Below are positions 54,437-62,846 of a stretch of 64,000 bases of DNA, piece after piece (the first letter of the stretch is position 1; each line of letters opens with the position of its first letter). A model generated the notes under the pieces. The model made no database searches and was not told where the DNA came from. It was given only the letters and a program-made list of their open reading frames with translations. A program made the translations under genes and the position numbers. The stretch comes from an uncultured Flavihumibacter sp. (GTDB lineage: Bacteria; Bacteroidota; Bacteroidia; Chitinophagales; Chitinophagaceae): positions 1 to 64,000 of the forward strand of contig CABHOY010000016.1 in the NCBI GenBank assembly GCA_902168105.1. Reading direction: 5' to 3'.

Positions 54437-55064
54437 ATGCTGCCCGCACCTGTTGCATGACAGCTGATGTGATCTGCTGTTCATCCCATTCTTTAAAGGA
54501 TAACTGCACTGCAATGTTCCCTGCTTCATAATGCAGGGTGTTGTCGTAATAGGAAAGAATGTCTGCGGTAAACGTAGTGTAATCTCCACGTGTGATCAAA
54601 GACCTGTATTCCCCGATCTTCGCAGCAGGTAATCTTTCCTGCAAACGCTCAATAGCCGCAATGATCATGTCATATGGAAAATGCGCATAAGTAGCGACCA
54701 GCTTTTTAACGCGCTCCTTAAAAGGGATATCCAGGTAAATAGCAGGTGCCTGTTGCATGGCGGTGTAGAACCATGCCGGTATCCTTCTTTTGCCAATGGC
54801 AGGTCCTTCCTGTTCGGTAAAAACCAAAGGAGCATCCGCATATTGCATGCATAAGAACTGTAATTGCTGCTCAAATTCCTGTTGGGAGGGTTGTAAGGTG
54901 GGAAGGCCGAAATGGCCAAATACAGAGCCTTTATGGCCCGCTAAAGCTTCAAGATCTATAACCGGATAACCGTTGCGCTGAAGTGAATGGAGGATTGCTG
55001 TTTTGCCGCTGCCAGTAAGGCCGGCCAGGAGTATCAATTGGGGCGGGGGAGTAGAGGACTTCAT
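54429..55064 (-). CDS. MnmH/SelU-like P-loop protein lacking the rhodanese domain
   Basis: 211 residues matching the C-terminal P-loop half of tRNA 2-selenouridine synthase. Walker A is AGLTGSGKT (14-22), followed by the family phrases PVIDLEALAGHKGSVFGHFG and TEQEGPAIGKRRIPAWF. Complete MnmH enzymes (about 350 residues) begin with a rhodanese domain carrying the catalytic cysteine, which converts 2-thiouridine to 2-selenouridine at tRNA position 34. That domain is missing here, and the upstream DNA encodes no rhodanese. It could be a stand-alone geranyl-transfer-like half, a partner of a rhodanese encoded elsewhere, or a repurposed nucleotide-binding protein. Confidence 0.78.
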   Translation of the reverse strand: MKSSTPPPQLILLAGLTGSGKTAILHSLQRNGYPVIDLEALAGHKGSVFGHFGLPTLQPSQQEFEQQLQFLCMQYADAPLVFTEQEGPAIGKRRIPAWFYTAMQQAPAIYLDIPFKERVKKLVATYAHFPYDMIIAAIERLQERLPAAKIGEYRSLITRGDYTTFTADILSYYDNTLHYEAGNIAVQLSFKEWDEQQITSAVMQQVRAAFI

Positions 55065-55632
55065 AAAAAAAACACCTTGTAGGGAGAATTTAAACGTTCC
55101 GTAACTTCATTTTCAGGTTCAGAGGTTTTCCGTGGCGTAGAACCGGACATGACCCGGACAACAGAAACACGATAAACAACAAATACTACTTACTCAATCG
55201 TACTAGGTGACTCATTACTCAACTTTATTAAGGCAGCCTACTCTCTCTCTGGTCCAAACCCATTGTGCACATGCACTTGATATAGATACCTTACAAATCT
55301 AACAAAATGTTTTTATTTTCAGAAGAAATCTTTTTTGTCTCTTTTAGCTCGTGAATTTATTGAAGGTGAATAAGCTACTTAAGCTGAATTGGCGGACATA
55401 ATGTTGCTTCCCCTTTACGGAAATGTTATCCTGACTTTTATATTAATATCCATCTTATCATTTGCAAAGACAAGGTTCATATCTTCATCCTTTTCAAATG
55501 TTCCATCACGGCGAACAAGCACCATTTCATATTTAAAATTATTTTTTGCAACGCCTTCTTCATCTATATTTGGGTGTTTTTTAATGAAGCCGGACAATTT
55601 TAGAGCATCCCTTTACCTTTATATCTATATCA
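55065..55632. other. Intergenic region with a possible gene remnant
   Basis: About 570 bp between the MnmH-like gene and the FG-GAP protein. A minus-strand frame at 55415-55597 (TTG start, 60 codons, containing NNFKYEMVLVRRDGTFEKDE) has protein-like composition but no proper start or neighbours, so it may be the remnant of a decayed gene. The plus-strand ORF over the same bases looks like a shadow. The rest shows nothing recognisable. Confidence 0.35.
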
Positions 55633-58164
55633 ATGTACCAATCCTTGAAGCACAGGCATTTACTGTGTATCCTCTTTATTTGTATGTCATTGCCTGTTTG
55701 GGCACAGCTATCTCCTCCATCTATATCATCTGTTTCCCCGGTCACTGGTGCGGTGGGTGACACGATCACTATTACTGGTCATAGCTTCGCATCTGTCACC
55801 ACTGAAAATATCGTCTATATCGGGAATATAAAGGCAGAGGTGATATCAGCAGGCGGTACCGAGCTGAAGGTGAAGATACCTGCAGGTATCGGCAGTGATC
55901 CTTTGTCGGTTACCTGTAATAATCTCACAGCATGGTCTGATATTAGGATCACGCTTACTTTTCCGGTGAACAACGAACAGTTCAGACAATCTTCTTTTGA
56001 AACGAAGATAGAACTGAAAGGGAATTCTATTGCCGCATTAGCTGATATTAACAGTGATGGTAAACTAGATCTGCTGTACCGGGATGCCTACGGACTGGCT
56101 TTGGCACGTAATACAAGTACTGTCGGGAATATCAGTTTTGCTGATCCGCAAGTCTATAAAATGGATAACGTTTCTTCTATTGGTACGGCAGACCTGGATG
56201 GAGACGGTAAAACGGATATCGCCTCTGTTTCTTATCCTGGTGATCATATAGTTATTTTTCGCAACACCGGCGATGACCTGAGTGATACCATTCATGTGCC
56301 CCTGACAGTCGAATCAGCATTCTCAAGTTTGTTTATATCCGACGTTGACAATGTAGGGAAGGCGGATCTGTTCCTTTGCAGCGGCAATCTGAGAGAAGTG
56401 TACCGGTTTAAGAACAACAGTACGCCGGGACATATGTCTTTTCAGCTTTGGTCGATCTATAATAACGATATCGCTATTATCCCATGGAATATGACATTTG
56501 CTGATTATGACGGAGACGGGAAAAAGGATATGACTATATGTGGATATGGTAAATATCTGCAGGTATTCAGAAATTTCGAGTATTTCGGTTACTGGTTCCG
56601 CAATCCGTTGAATATTGATATTTCCGACAGAGGTCCTACACCTAGTGATTTTAATGTGTTCAGTGCAGACATGGACCAGGATGGAAAAACAGATCTGCTG
56701 ACGGCTAATACAAATTACAATAGCGTTTCCGTTCATGTTAACAGAGCAGTGCCCGGGAAAATAGCTTTTGAAACACCTCTTTATTTCAAAACAGGGGAGT
56801 CGGTGGATTGGGTATCTGCCAATGATATGGATGGAGACGGCAAAAAGGACCTGGTGACCAATAACTATTTCGAGTGCAGTATGTCCTTGTTTAAAAACAT
56901 CAGCGATAGTAATAAAGTGCAGTTTGCCGCACCGGTAAAATATCAGATCGGGAATAACCTTTATGGTTATAATTATATGAATCTGACCGGCGATCTTGAT
57001 GGCGATGGTAAACCAGAAATGATGGCTTGTCAGACATGGGACAAGATCTTCATTTTAAAAAATGATATAAAGCCAAATACAAATGTACACGTATGTATGG
57101 GCACAGATACTGCGCTTATGTCTCCCTTATCAGGAAACATGTACCAGTGGCAGGTCGATACGGGACAAGGATTTGTTCCCGTCGTGGATGATGGTGTTTA
57201 CACAGGCAGTAACAGTGTACGGCTGGGCATCCGGAATGTACAGCTACCTTATCATAACTACCTCTATCGTTGTTTGGTTGATGATAAACACGAGCAGGTA
57301 TTTACGCTGATGATAGATACAGTGAGAATACCAGATATAGAGATCAGTACTGCCAATAACAATGTCTGTCCAGGTACGCCTGTGCAGTTTTCTGCCACTT
57401 ATAAAGATGCTGGTGATACGCCTTCATTCCGTTGGCTGATCAATGGTTTGCCTACAGATAGTGTTGGGCTGAAATACTATAACAACACATTGGTAGATGG
57501 GGACAGCATCTCTGCGGTGGTATACGGTACGGCCAGCTGTTCCCAGCATGTGAATGATACCAGTAATGTCATTGTCATGAACTTATATCGTGTTACGTTA
57601 CCGGTAGTAAGTATCACTGCTAAAGACAGTGTACTTGCGAATGAGCCCCTGATCATTACTACCGATATCAGTAGTAGTGTTTACCCCAGGTCGTCGCTTA
57701 CCCTGTTTCAGGGTACTAATGGTGCTGCATATGCTCCTTATATGCATTTGAGTGATATCGAATCGGCCAGTCACACTTTTACTATTGTTGATACAAGTAG
57801 TATTGCAGGTATCAGAAAATATTTTATACAAATAGAAGGACACAGTATTAATGGATGCCCATTAACGGTGGTTAGTGATACCATTTCTGTGATCGTGTTT
57901 AAATATACGTCTGATGAACCTTCCGGAAGATTATATCCCAACCCTGTTACAGATAATCTGACGGTGAATGATCTTGATGTCAATGATGGATGGATAACGA
58001 TGGAGATAAGAAGTATGGATGGTTCGCAGAATCCTCTTATTTATAATGTTGTAGGGAAAACCAGTCTGAATATTAATGTAGCTACATTGACCAAAGGTTT
58101 TTATATGGCGGTGTTGAAACGGAAAAGCGGAGCGCCAAAGACGATCCGGTTTGTCAAACTATAA
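55633..58164 (+). CDS. FG-GAP/VCBS repeat protein with IPT/TIG domain and T9SS sorting signal
   Basis: 843 residues. The signal peptide ends near PVWAQ. An IPT/TIG domain follows (about 28-100, ISSVSPVTGAVGDTITITG), then about seven FG-GAP/VCBS repeats with calcium-loop-like DxDxDGxxD patterns (LADINSDGKLD, TADLDGDGKTD, ANDMDGDGKKD), probably a beta-propeller. Immunoglobulin/PKD-like domains come next. The C-terminal type A sorting domain (SGRLYPNPVTDNLTVNDLDV, ending RFVKL) targets it to the type IX secretion system, so it is exported and possibly attached to the surface. The role is probably adhesion or ligand binding. A terminator follows. Confidence 0.88.
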   Translation: MYQSLKHRHLLCILFICMSLPVWAQLSPPSISSVSPVTGAVGDTITITGHSFASVTTENIVYIGNIKAEVISAGGTELKVKIPAGIGSDPLSVTCNNLTAWSDIRITLTFPVNNEQFRQSSFETKIELKGNSIAALADINSDGKLDLLYRDAYGLALARNTSTVGNISFADPQVYKMDNVSSIGTADLDGDGKTDIASVSYPGDHIVIFRNTGDDLSDTIHVPLTVESAFSSLFISDVDNVGKADLFLCSGNLREVYRFKNNSTPGHMSFQLWSIYNNDIAIIPWNMTFADYDGDGKKDMTICGYGKYLQVFRNFEYFGYWFRNPLNIDISDRGPTPSDFNVFSADMDQDGKTDLLTANTNYNSVSVHVNRAVPGKIAFETPLYFKTGESVDWVSANDMDGDGKKDLVTNNYFECSMSLFKNISDSNKVQFAAPVKYQIGNNLYGYNYMNLTGDLDGDGKPEMMACQTWDKIFILKNDIKPNTNVHVCMGTDTALMSPLSGNMYQWQVDTGQGFVPVVDDGVYTGSNSVRLGIRNVQLPYHNYLYRCLVDDKHEQVFTLMIDTVRIPDIEISTANNNVCPGTPVQFSATYKDAGDTPSFRWLINGLPTDSVGLKYYNNTLVDGDSISAVVYGTASCSQHVNDTSNVIVMNLYRVTLPVVSITAKDSVLANEPLIITTDISSSVYPRSSLTLFQGTNGAAYAPYMHLSDIESASHTFTIVDTSSIAGIRKYFIQIEGHSINGCPLTVVSDTISVIVFKYTSDEPSGRLYPNPVTDNLTVNDLDVNDGWITMEIRSMDGSQNPLIYNVVGKTSLNINVATLTKGFYMAVLKRKSGAPKTIRFVKL

Positions 58165-58216
58165 TTTGATATTTATATAATAAAGACAACAAGCCTGTTC
58201 GTGGAGTGGGTTTGAA

Positions 58217-58258
58217 CACAAAAGCAAAAGGTCGGATTTCCGACCTTTTGCTTTTGTG
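58217..58258 (+). terminator. Perfect 19-bp hairpin terminator
   Basis: The arms 58217-58235 and 58240-58258 are perfectly complementary (CACAAAAGCAAAAGGTCGG and its reverse complement) with a four-base loop. It lies between the two convergent genes ending at 58164 and 58356 and can terminate both. Confidence 0.9.
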
Positions 58259-58355
58259 CCCTCCGGACGGTTGTGTCCAGGGTGTATTTTTCATATTTCG
58301 ATAGCATCGATAATGCGAAATGAGGTAGTTACTGATCTGAAAAAAATAGAAGACC

Positions 58356-60134
58356 TTATCTCCCATAAAACTTTTTACATATCGGAAGATTGACCAGTTC
58401 CACTACCGCTCCCTTATCTGCCGCTACCGTCTTCCCATTTTGCAGATAGATCTTACCATTACGATAAACTGCCGGCGACGCCTTACCACTCTTATCATAA
58501 TTGCCGGGTACCGGTATGTCATCTTTGCCACCCAGTTTAACCGGCTGTTTCATCTTGTCGATAATCCATTCTCCGGTAGAAGGTCTGTACACCGCCATCT
58601 CTGCACGGCCGTCTCCATCATAGTCAGCTGGTACCGGCATATCTCCGGGAACATGCTGTACCTGAAGCGGAATATTCCCCAGTGTAGTCTGCCAGAGCGA
58701 ATTATCTGTCCGGAAGAAGCCTACATCCAGTTTGCCGTCACCGTCATAATCCGCTGGAACTGGAATACCATTTTTATGACCAAACTTAATGCTGTCCAGC
58801 CCATTGAAGTACCATGTCAACGTTGAAGGACGATATACTGCTACTTCAGCAAAGCCATCACCGTCATAATCCCCGCAAACAGGTATATCGCCCGCATGGC
58901 CAAGTGTTATTGATTTACCACCTTCCAGGTAGAACTTTCCTTCTGAAGGTCTGAAATAGGCTAATTCTGCCTTTCCATCGCCATTGTAGTCAGCCGGAGC
59001 TGGAATATCTCCTTCAGTACCAAAGTTGATATCTGCCTGCCCCTGTATCTTCCATTGACCTTTAGAAAAGAACATGATCTCTGTCTGACCATCGTTATTA
59101 AGGTCATTGATACGGGCAACATTTGTATGATGCATCCATGGTAGGGTGAACTTGCTATCAGCGTCGGTTTCTTCTTCACCAGTATAAGGGGAGAAGGTGC
59201 GTACACTGATCAGGTCTTTGGATTTCGAAAAGGTCATCAAACGCATCAGTCCATGACCGCCGTCAGGTCTGCTCTGGTAATCAGAAAGGAAGGACTTGAT
59301 AATATTACCTGCATAACCATCCTGACGGTAACCTTCTCCATTATCACCTACGTGACCGGATAAGGTCATGATGACATTAGGATAGCTTTTCAGCCTGTCA
59401 AACCGGTGCTGTCCCTGCATACTGAATTTAGGAAACCCTTTCTCGTTGGTACCAGCGGTATTGTTAAAATGAATAAAGGAGTGGCTCACAAGGATAGCTT
59501 TCCTGTCGGCATATTTTTCCAGCACCTGTGCTGTCCATTTATTCAGCGGTTCAATATCCTCATCATAAGAGTCATATTCCATATAGATCACGATGAGTTT
59601 CACGCCTGCAGCAGTGAACAGATCGTAATGGCTGTCGTTGTTGTTAAGATAATGCCCGCCATACCATGGTTTATCCTTAAAATGGGAGATACCAAAGTAC
59701 TTGTTATAGGAATCGGTTATCCCGCTTAACGGATATTGGCTCTTTGTCTGGTCATGGTTACCCACTGCCATACCGTAGGGAATTCCCTGCGGATAACCTG
59801 GTTGCGGTTTATCCAACCTATACATCGCCTCGGCTGCATTTGTCCATTGGTCAGCAAACTTTTCACCATCGTCAGTAATATCACCAAGATGTACAACATA
59901 TGCTATCTTCTCCTTTGCAGCGTTCTTCACGATCCAGTCTGTCTGCGCATAGAACATTTCCTTTTTTCCACCATGCTTTTCCGACGTATAATATTGTGTA
60001 TCCGGAAGCACTACGATAGAGAATTCGTCATCAGTTGCCTGAGGTGCTATAAATGCAGCGCCACATGTCAGCAATACACCAGCACCTAGAAAAAAGGTAA
60101 GAAGCTTTTGATAAGAACGGCCTTTCTGTCTCAT
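58356..60134 (-). CDS. Secreted metallophosphoesterase with VCBS-repeat tail
   Basis: 592 residues. The N-terminal hydrophobic signal (LLTFFLGAGVLLTCGAAF) indicates export. Residues about 37-330 are a calcineurin-like phosphoesterase with motifs VVLPDTQYY (Asp45), HLGDITD (Asp85), GNHD (125-128), VSHSFIHF and LSGHVG, binding two metals. Residues about 345-575 hold VCBS/FG-GAP repeats (PADYNGDGKAELAYFRPSEG, GDYDGDGFAEVAVYRPS and further copies), probably a small propeller for binding. No T9SS C-terminal domain is obvious; the protein ends KKFYGR. The natural substrate is unknown. Confidence 0.88.
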   Translation of the reverse strand: MRQKGRSYQKLLTFFLGAGVLLTCGAAFIAPQATDDEFSIVVLPDTQYYTSEKHGGKKEMFYAQTDWIVKNAAKEKIAYVVHLGDITDDGEKFADQWTNAAEAMYRLDKPQPGYPQGIPYGMAVGNHDQTKSQYPLSGITDSYNKYFGISHFKDKPWYGGHYLNNNDSHYDLFTAAGVKLIVIYMEYDSYDEDIEPLNKWTAQVLEKYADRKAILVSHSFIHFNNTAGTNEKGFPKFSMQGQHRFDRLKSYPNVIMTLSGHVGDNGEGYRQDGYAGNIIKSFLSDYQSRPDGGHGLMRLMTFSKSKDLISVRTFSPYTGEEETDADSKFTLPWMHHTNVARINDLNNDGQTEIMFFSKGQWKIQGQADINFGTEGDIPAPADYNGDGKAELAYFRPSEGKFYLEGGKSITLGHAGDIPVCGDYDGDGFAEVAVYRPSTLTWYFNGLDSIKFGHKNGIPVPADYDGDGKLDVGFFRTDNSLWQTTLGNIPLQVQHVPGDMPVPADYDGDGRAEMAVYRPSTGEWIIDKMKQPVKLGGKDDIPVPGNYDKSGKASPAVYRNGKIYLQNGKTVAADKGAVVELVNLPICKKFYGR

Positions 60135-60296
60135 TACTTTTAGAAAATTTAGACGTAAAACTGGGAAACCAATGTTACCGGAATGTTAACACGAATGAGC
60201 ATACGTATTTATATGAGTGAAGTTGAACGCAGACGGATCGGTATATAATAGTCCCGGAAACAGCCAGCAGTAATGGATCGACGTAGGTAAACCACT

Positions 60297-60521
60297 TTAC
60301 AAAAACCGGAAGATCCGCTTTCTGTATTCCTCAAGATCCTGTTCGTTGGAGAAAGCCTCAAACTTTTCCTGTTTGCCTTTACCGTCGTCTCTTACTAGTA
60401 TTACATCCTGACCGCCAACGATGGTCCGCTTAGCTTTATCAAATATTAATTCCAGTTCCTGGCGGTTCTGAACTGACTGCAATTCTTCGATACGGTTCAC
60501 TACAATTACAAAATCTTCCAT
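60297..60521 (-). CDS. Small hypothetical protein
   Basis: 74 residues, charged, alpha/beta (FVIVVNRIEELQSVQNRQ, then GGQDVILVRDDGKGKQ). Not recognised; the start is supported by a promoter element just upstream. It stands alone between two leftward genes. Confidence 0.55.
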   Translation of the reverse strand: MEDFVIVVNRIEELQSVQNRQELELIFDKAKRTIVGGQDVILVRDDGKGKQEKFEAFSNEQDLEEYRKRIFRFL

Positions 60522-60536
60522 TTCGTCTGTTTAGAG

Positions 60537-60544
60537 CAAATTTA
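60537..60544 (-). promoter_or_regulatory. Bacteroidota -7 element for the small gene at 60521
   Basis: On the minus strand the sequence is TAAATTTG, a full match to TAnnTTTG, 15 bp before the ATG. A CCGATT/AATCGG inverted repeat lies further upstream (60554-60571). Confidence 0.45.
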
Positions 60545-60611
60545 TAATAATATGCCCGATTTTGTAATCGGCATGTTTGTACGTTTCCGCTCTATATCCT
60601 ATGTATAAGAA

Positions 60612-60637
60612 GCGCCCCGGTTCTTATTCCGGGGCGC
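60612..60637 (-). terminator. GC-rich hairpin terminator
   Basis: GCGCCCCGG (60612-60620) and CCGGGGCGC (60629-60637) form a 9-bp stem with an eight-base loop. It lies 21 bp beyond the stop of the leftward gene at 60659. The T run follows on the plus strand, so it may work in both directions. Confidence 0.8.
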
Positions 60638-60658
60638 CTTTTTAGCTTTAAATGATCA

Positions 60659-61225
60659 TTAGATCACTTTCTCTGCGTTGGTCACATTACCTGGCAGATC
60701 AGTTGCTGTGATCAGTATGCGGCTGCCTGGCAATACAGGATTTGCGGTCGTAACAGTATACTTCCAGAAATTACCTGTATCTGCATTTGGAACGGCATCT
60801 CCCTGCTCCAGTTCAGCTCCTGCGGCAGACAAGATCCTCACCTTTACAGACCTGACGCGGACTACGTCCTTCACCAGCAATTTGAATACATCACCGACCA
60901 GTCCTTTATAGGACAAATCGTAATCAATATCCAGGATCTTTGGTGGTGTTGCTGCGTCACTGAAAGCGGCATTAAAAGCAGTCTGCCCGCGTTTCGCGCC
61001 TTTCTGGTACAGTAACTTCGTTACCGGATCAGTGATCGCTTCCTGAGCATATGCTGAAAACCTTTCGAAATTCAGCTGAACTGCCTGCTGTTCTGCAGTT
61101 GGAGGTTTTGTATTAGGCCCTCTTTTAGGACTTGAAATTGTTTTGTCTTTCCTGACAGTAAAGAGCAGCTTTCCTACAGTACCGGACATACCCTCCATCA
61201 TATTATTGTCTTTTATGTATCCCAT
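60659..61225 (-). CDS. Hypothetical protein, Bacteroidota DUF6266-like layout
   Basis: 188 residues. The N-terminal half (MSGTVGKLLFTVRKDKTISS, then FERFSAYAQEAITDPVTKLL) is helical and shows the same layout as the 96-residue protein at 62397 (KFREAVTYARSIVNDP) and, more loosely, the protein at 23487. The C-terminal half is a beta domain (VRVRSVKVRILSAAG, then TVTTANPVLPGSRILITATD). The function is unknown. Confidence 0.65.
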   Translation of the reverse strand: MGYIKDNNMMEGMSGTVGKLLFTVRKDKTISSPKRGPNTKPPTAEQQAVQLNFERFSAYAQEAITDPVTKLLYQKGAKRGQTAFNAAFSDAATPPKILDIDYDLSYKGLVGDVFKLLVKDVVRVRSVKVRILSAAGAELEQGDAVPNADTGNFWKYTVTTANPVLPGSRILITATDLPGNVTNAEKVI

Positions 61226-61265
61226 AATTTTAAGTTTTTAAAAATTTGAAAAAAGGATTTCATTA

Positions 61266-61337
61266 CAATCACTGCCAAAGGGTGCAACAGGAGGCACCTC
61301 TCTGCTGTTGCGGGTGCAGCCCCTTTGGCTGTGATTG
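61266..61337 (-). other. Long hairpin between LytTR gene and DUF6266-like gene
   Basis: The outer arms CAATCAC (61266-61272) and GTGATTG (61331-61337), then GCCAAAGGG (61274-61282) and CCCTTTGGC (61321-61329), leave a single T-T mismatch. Inside them GCAACAG (61284-61290) pairs with CTGTTGC (61305-61311). On the minus strand it follows the LytTR gene and precedes the next gene's leader, with T runs downstream, so it may be a terminator or leader structure. Confidence 0.6.
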
Positions 61338-61424
61338 ATGACACAATATTCGGAAGTATTTTAAGGCGATTTTGAAGAATCTATACAAGAGCCGGAAATT
61401 AACAAATAAGAGCCGGAAAAGGCC

Positions 61425-61790
61425 TCATGAAAGCATTTCTGGCTTTTCCATTTTTTCCGCCTTTTCGGAAATTACAACAAAATGACTGTAGAAAACTTTC
61501 CTGAAATCTTCGCTAAGAGGAACTTCCTCCTTGCCAGTGAGCGTTATACTACCTTGATGAACACTTTTAACGTGATCAAGGGCGACAATATAACTTCTGT
61601 GGGTACGGCAAAATAAATCAGGGGGGAGATATTTTTCAAACTGCTTAAGGCTAAGAGCTATTGCCTGGGATCGGCCATCTGAGAGTTTAATAATGCTGTG
61701 GGTACGATTAACTCTAACATAGAGGATCATATCACTATTGATCAATTCTTGAATGCCTCCTTTGGTAAGCATGAGAATACGGTTCTTCAT
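61425..61790 (-). CDS. LytTR-family DNA-binding protein
   Basis: 121 residues that are essentially one LytTR domain. The phrases MILYVRVNRTHSIIKLSDGR, LKQFEKYLPPDLFCRTHRSY and IVALDHVKSV are typical. There is no receiver domain, so it is a stand-alone regulator rather than a classical AlgR/LytR response regulator. LytTR proteins bind direct repeats upstream of target promoters. The target is unknown; a palindromic TCAAAT/ATTTGA word lies some 185 bp upstream. Confidence 0.88.
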   Translation of the reverse strand: MKNRILMLTKGGIQELINSDMILYVRVNRTHSIIKLSDGRSQAIALSLKQFEKYLPPDLFCRTHRSYIVALDHVKSVHQGSITLTGKEEVPLSEDFRKVFYSHFVVISEKAEKMEKPEMLS

Positions 61791-62323
61791 ATAATTTGAG
61801 TGTGGTAGTTAACGAATTTGGTTTAAATAAGAGAGAGAGAAAGCTGTGAAAGCTACGTAGGGAATATAGTAGTAGTAGGGATAGGGGTTGGATAGGGTTA
61901 TACTGACCAGTAATTGCGTTACGGAGGTGGGAGTCGCTAAGAGTGGAATTGATTGAAATGGTCTTCATTTTGTTCAAATTTTTAATTTGATAAAATTCTT
62001 GTTTATGTTTTCATTTTGTTCACGGATCAGGATCAACATTATTCGTGCAAGTTAGTGAAAAGTAATCATTTACAGATCAAATTGACATGTTTTTTTTAAT
62101 TGAGATCGTCTCATGTTAGCTACAGCAGTGCTTCTGTTATCCTTATCCTCCCTTTATCCTCCCTTCTGAAGGGAAGATAAAGGGAGGATAAGGATAGCAG
62201 AAGCACTGCTGTAGCGAATCTGAACTATACAAGCACACTTGAGTAGACAGAAATCAGGGTTGAAGGATTTAAATAGTCTCAGAAATGGCAGCGCATATAT
62301 GTTACTTAGGTAGACGCACTAAA
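61791..62323. other. Intergenic region holding a long palindrome
   Basis: About 530 bp without a credible gene on either strand. It contains the TCAAAT-TTTTA-ATTTGA hairpin near 61974-61990 and the 97-nt palindrome at 62119-62215, described separately. The rest is AT-rich with no other structure I can support. Confidence 0.5.
62119..62215. repeat. 97-nt near-perfect palindrome (48-bp arms)
   Basis: The arms 62119-62166 and 62168-62215 are reverse complements at 46 of 48 positions, with a single T between them. The outer part is GCTACAGCAGTGCTTCTG and the inner part is a pyrimidine tract built of repeated TATCCT/CCCT words. It is far longer than a terminator needs and encodes nothing. Confidence 0.8.
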
Positions 62324-62352
62324 AAAGCTGTCCACCACTGGCGGACAGCTTT
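62324..62352 (-). terminator. Terminator after the 96-residue protein gene
   Basis: AAAGCTGTCC (62324-62333) and GGACAGCTTT (62343-62352) form a perfect 10-bp stem with a nine-base loop. On the minus strand it is followed by a T run and lies 44 bp beyond the stop at 62397. Confidence 0.85.
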
Positions 62353-62396
62353 AGTTCATATTGCAAGCTTACTGGTTTGTAAGCCTCAGTATATCT

Positions 62397-62687
62397 TTAA
62401 TGGTTCTCCAGATATTCTTTCACTGCAGAATGATACACGGTCATTCCTGGCTTAGCCTTGTATGCAACTTTTTTCGCAGGATCGTTGACAATGCTTCGTG
62501 CATACGTAACTGCTTCCCTAAACTTGCTATTCGATCTGAGCTGCAGTTCTGATGGAACAACTTTGCTCATATCAGGACGTTTACTGATAAATGCCTTGCC
62601 GCCTCGTGTTTTCACTACGAAGCCTTTGGCTGTTTTGCTACGGCCTACTTTTAAGCCGTTCCATAATGGATTACGTGTTCGTGCCAT
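62397..62687 (-). CDS. Small basic hypothetical protein
   Basis: 96 residues, strongly basic (MARTRNPLWNGLKVGRSKTA, then KTRGGKAFISKRP), with a helical second half (SNSKFREAVTYARSIVNDPA) that matches the layout of the protein at 60659. Function unknown; the basic N-terminus might touch nucleic acid. It has its own -7 element and terminator. Confidence 0.65.
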   Translation of the reverse strand: MARTRNPLWNGLKVGRSKTAKGFVVKTRGGKAFISKRPDMSKVVPSELQLRSNSKFREAVTYARSIVNDPAKKVAYKAKPGMTVYHSAVKEYLENH

Positions 62688-62702
62688 AGTTTAATTTTTA
62701 TT

Positions 62703-62710
62703 CAAAATTA
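62703..62710 (-). promoter_or_regulatory. Bacteroidota -7 element for the gene at 62687
   Basis: On the minus strand TAATTTTG, a full TAnnTTTG match, lies 15 bp before the ATG. A TTG occurs only 26 bp further up, longer than the usual spacing. Confidence 0.4.
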
Positions 62711-62846
62711 GGCAAATCACGATTGCGGGTTTTACGCAATTTTTTTCATCCTTTACTGGAAATCCTACGCGAGCTATTCAAAAATTTGTGAATGCATTTC
62801 ATCACATCGCTTAAAACAGGTTGTACCGGTTTTACTTAAATTCATT

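Noticed and set aside
62119..62215. The long palindrome as an ordinary terminator
   Set aside because: It is about 180 bp or more from the stop of either flanking gene and far too long. The leftward gene at 62397 already has its own terminator at 62324-62352.
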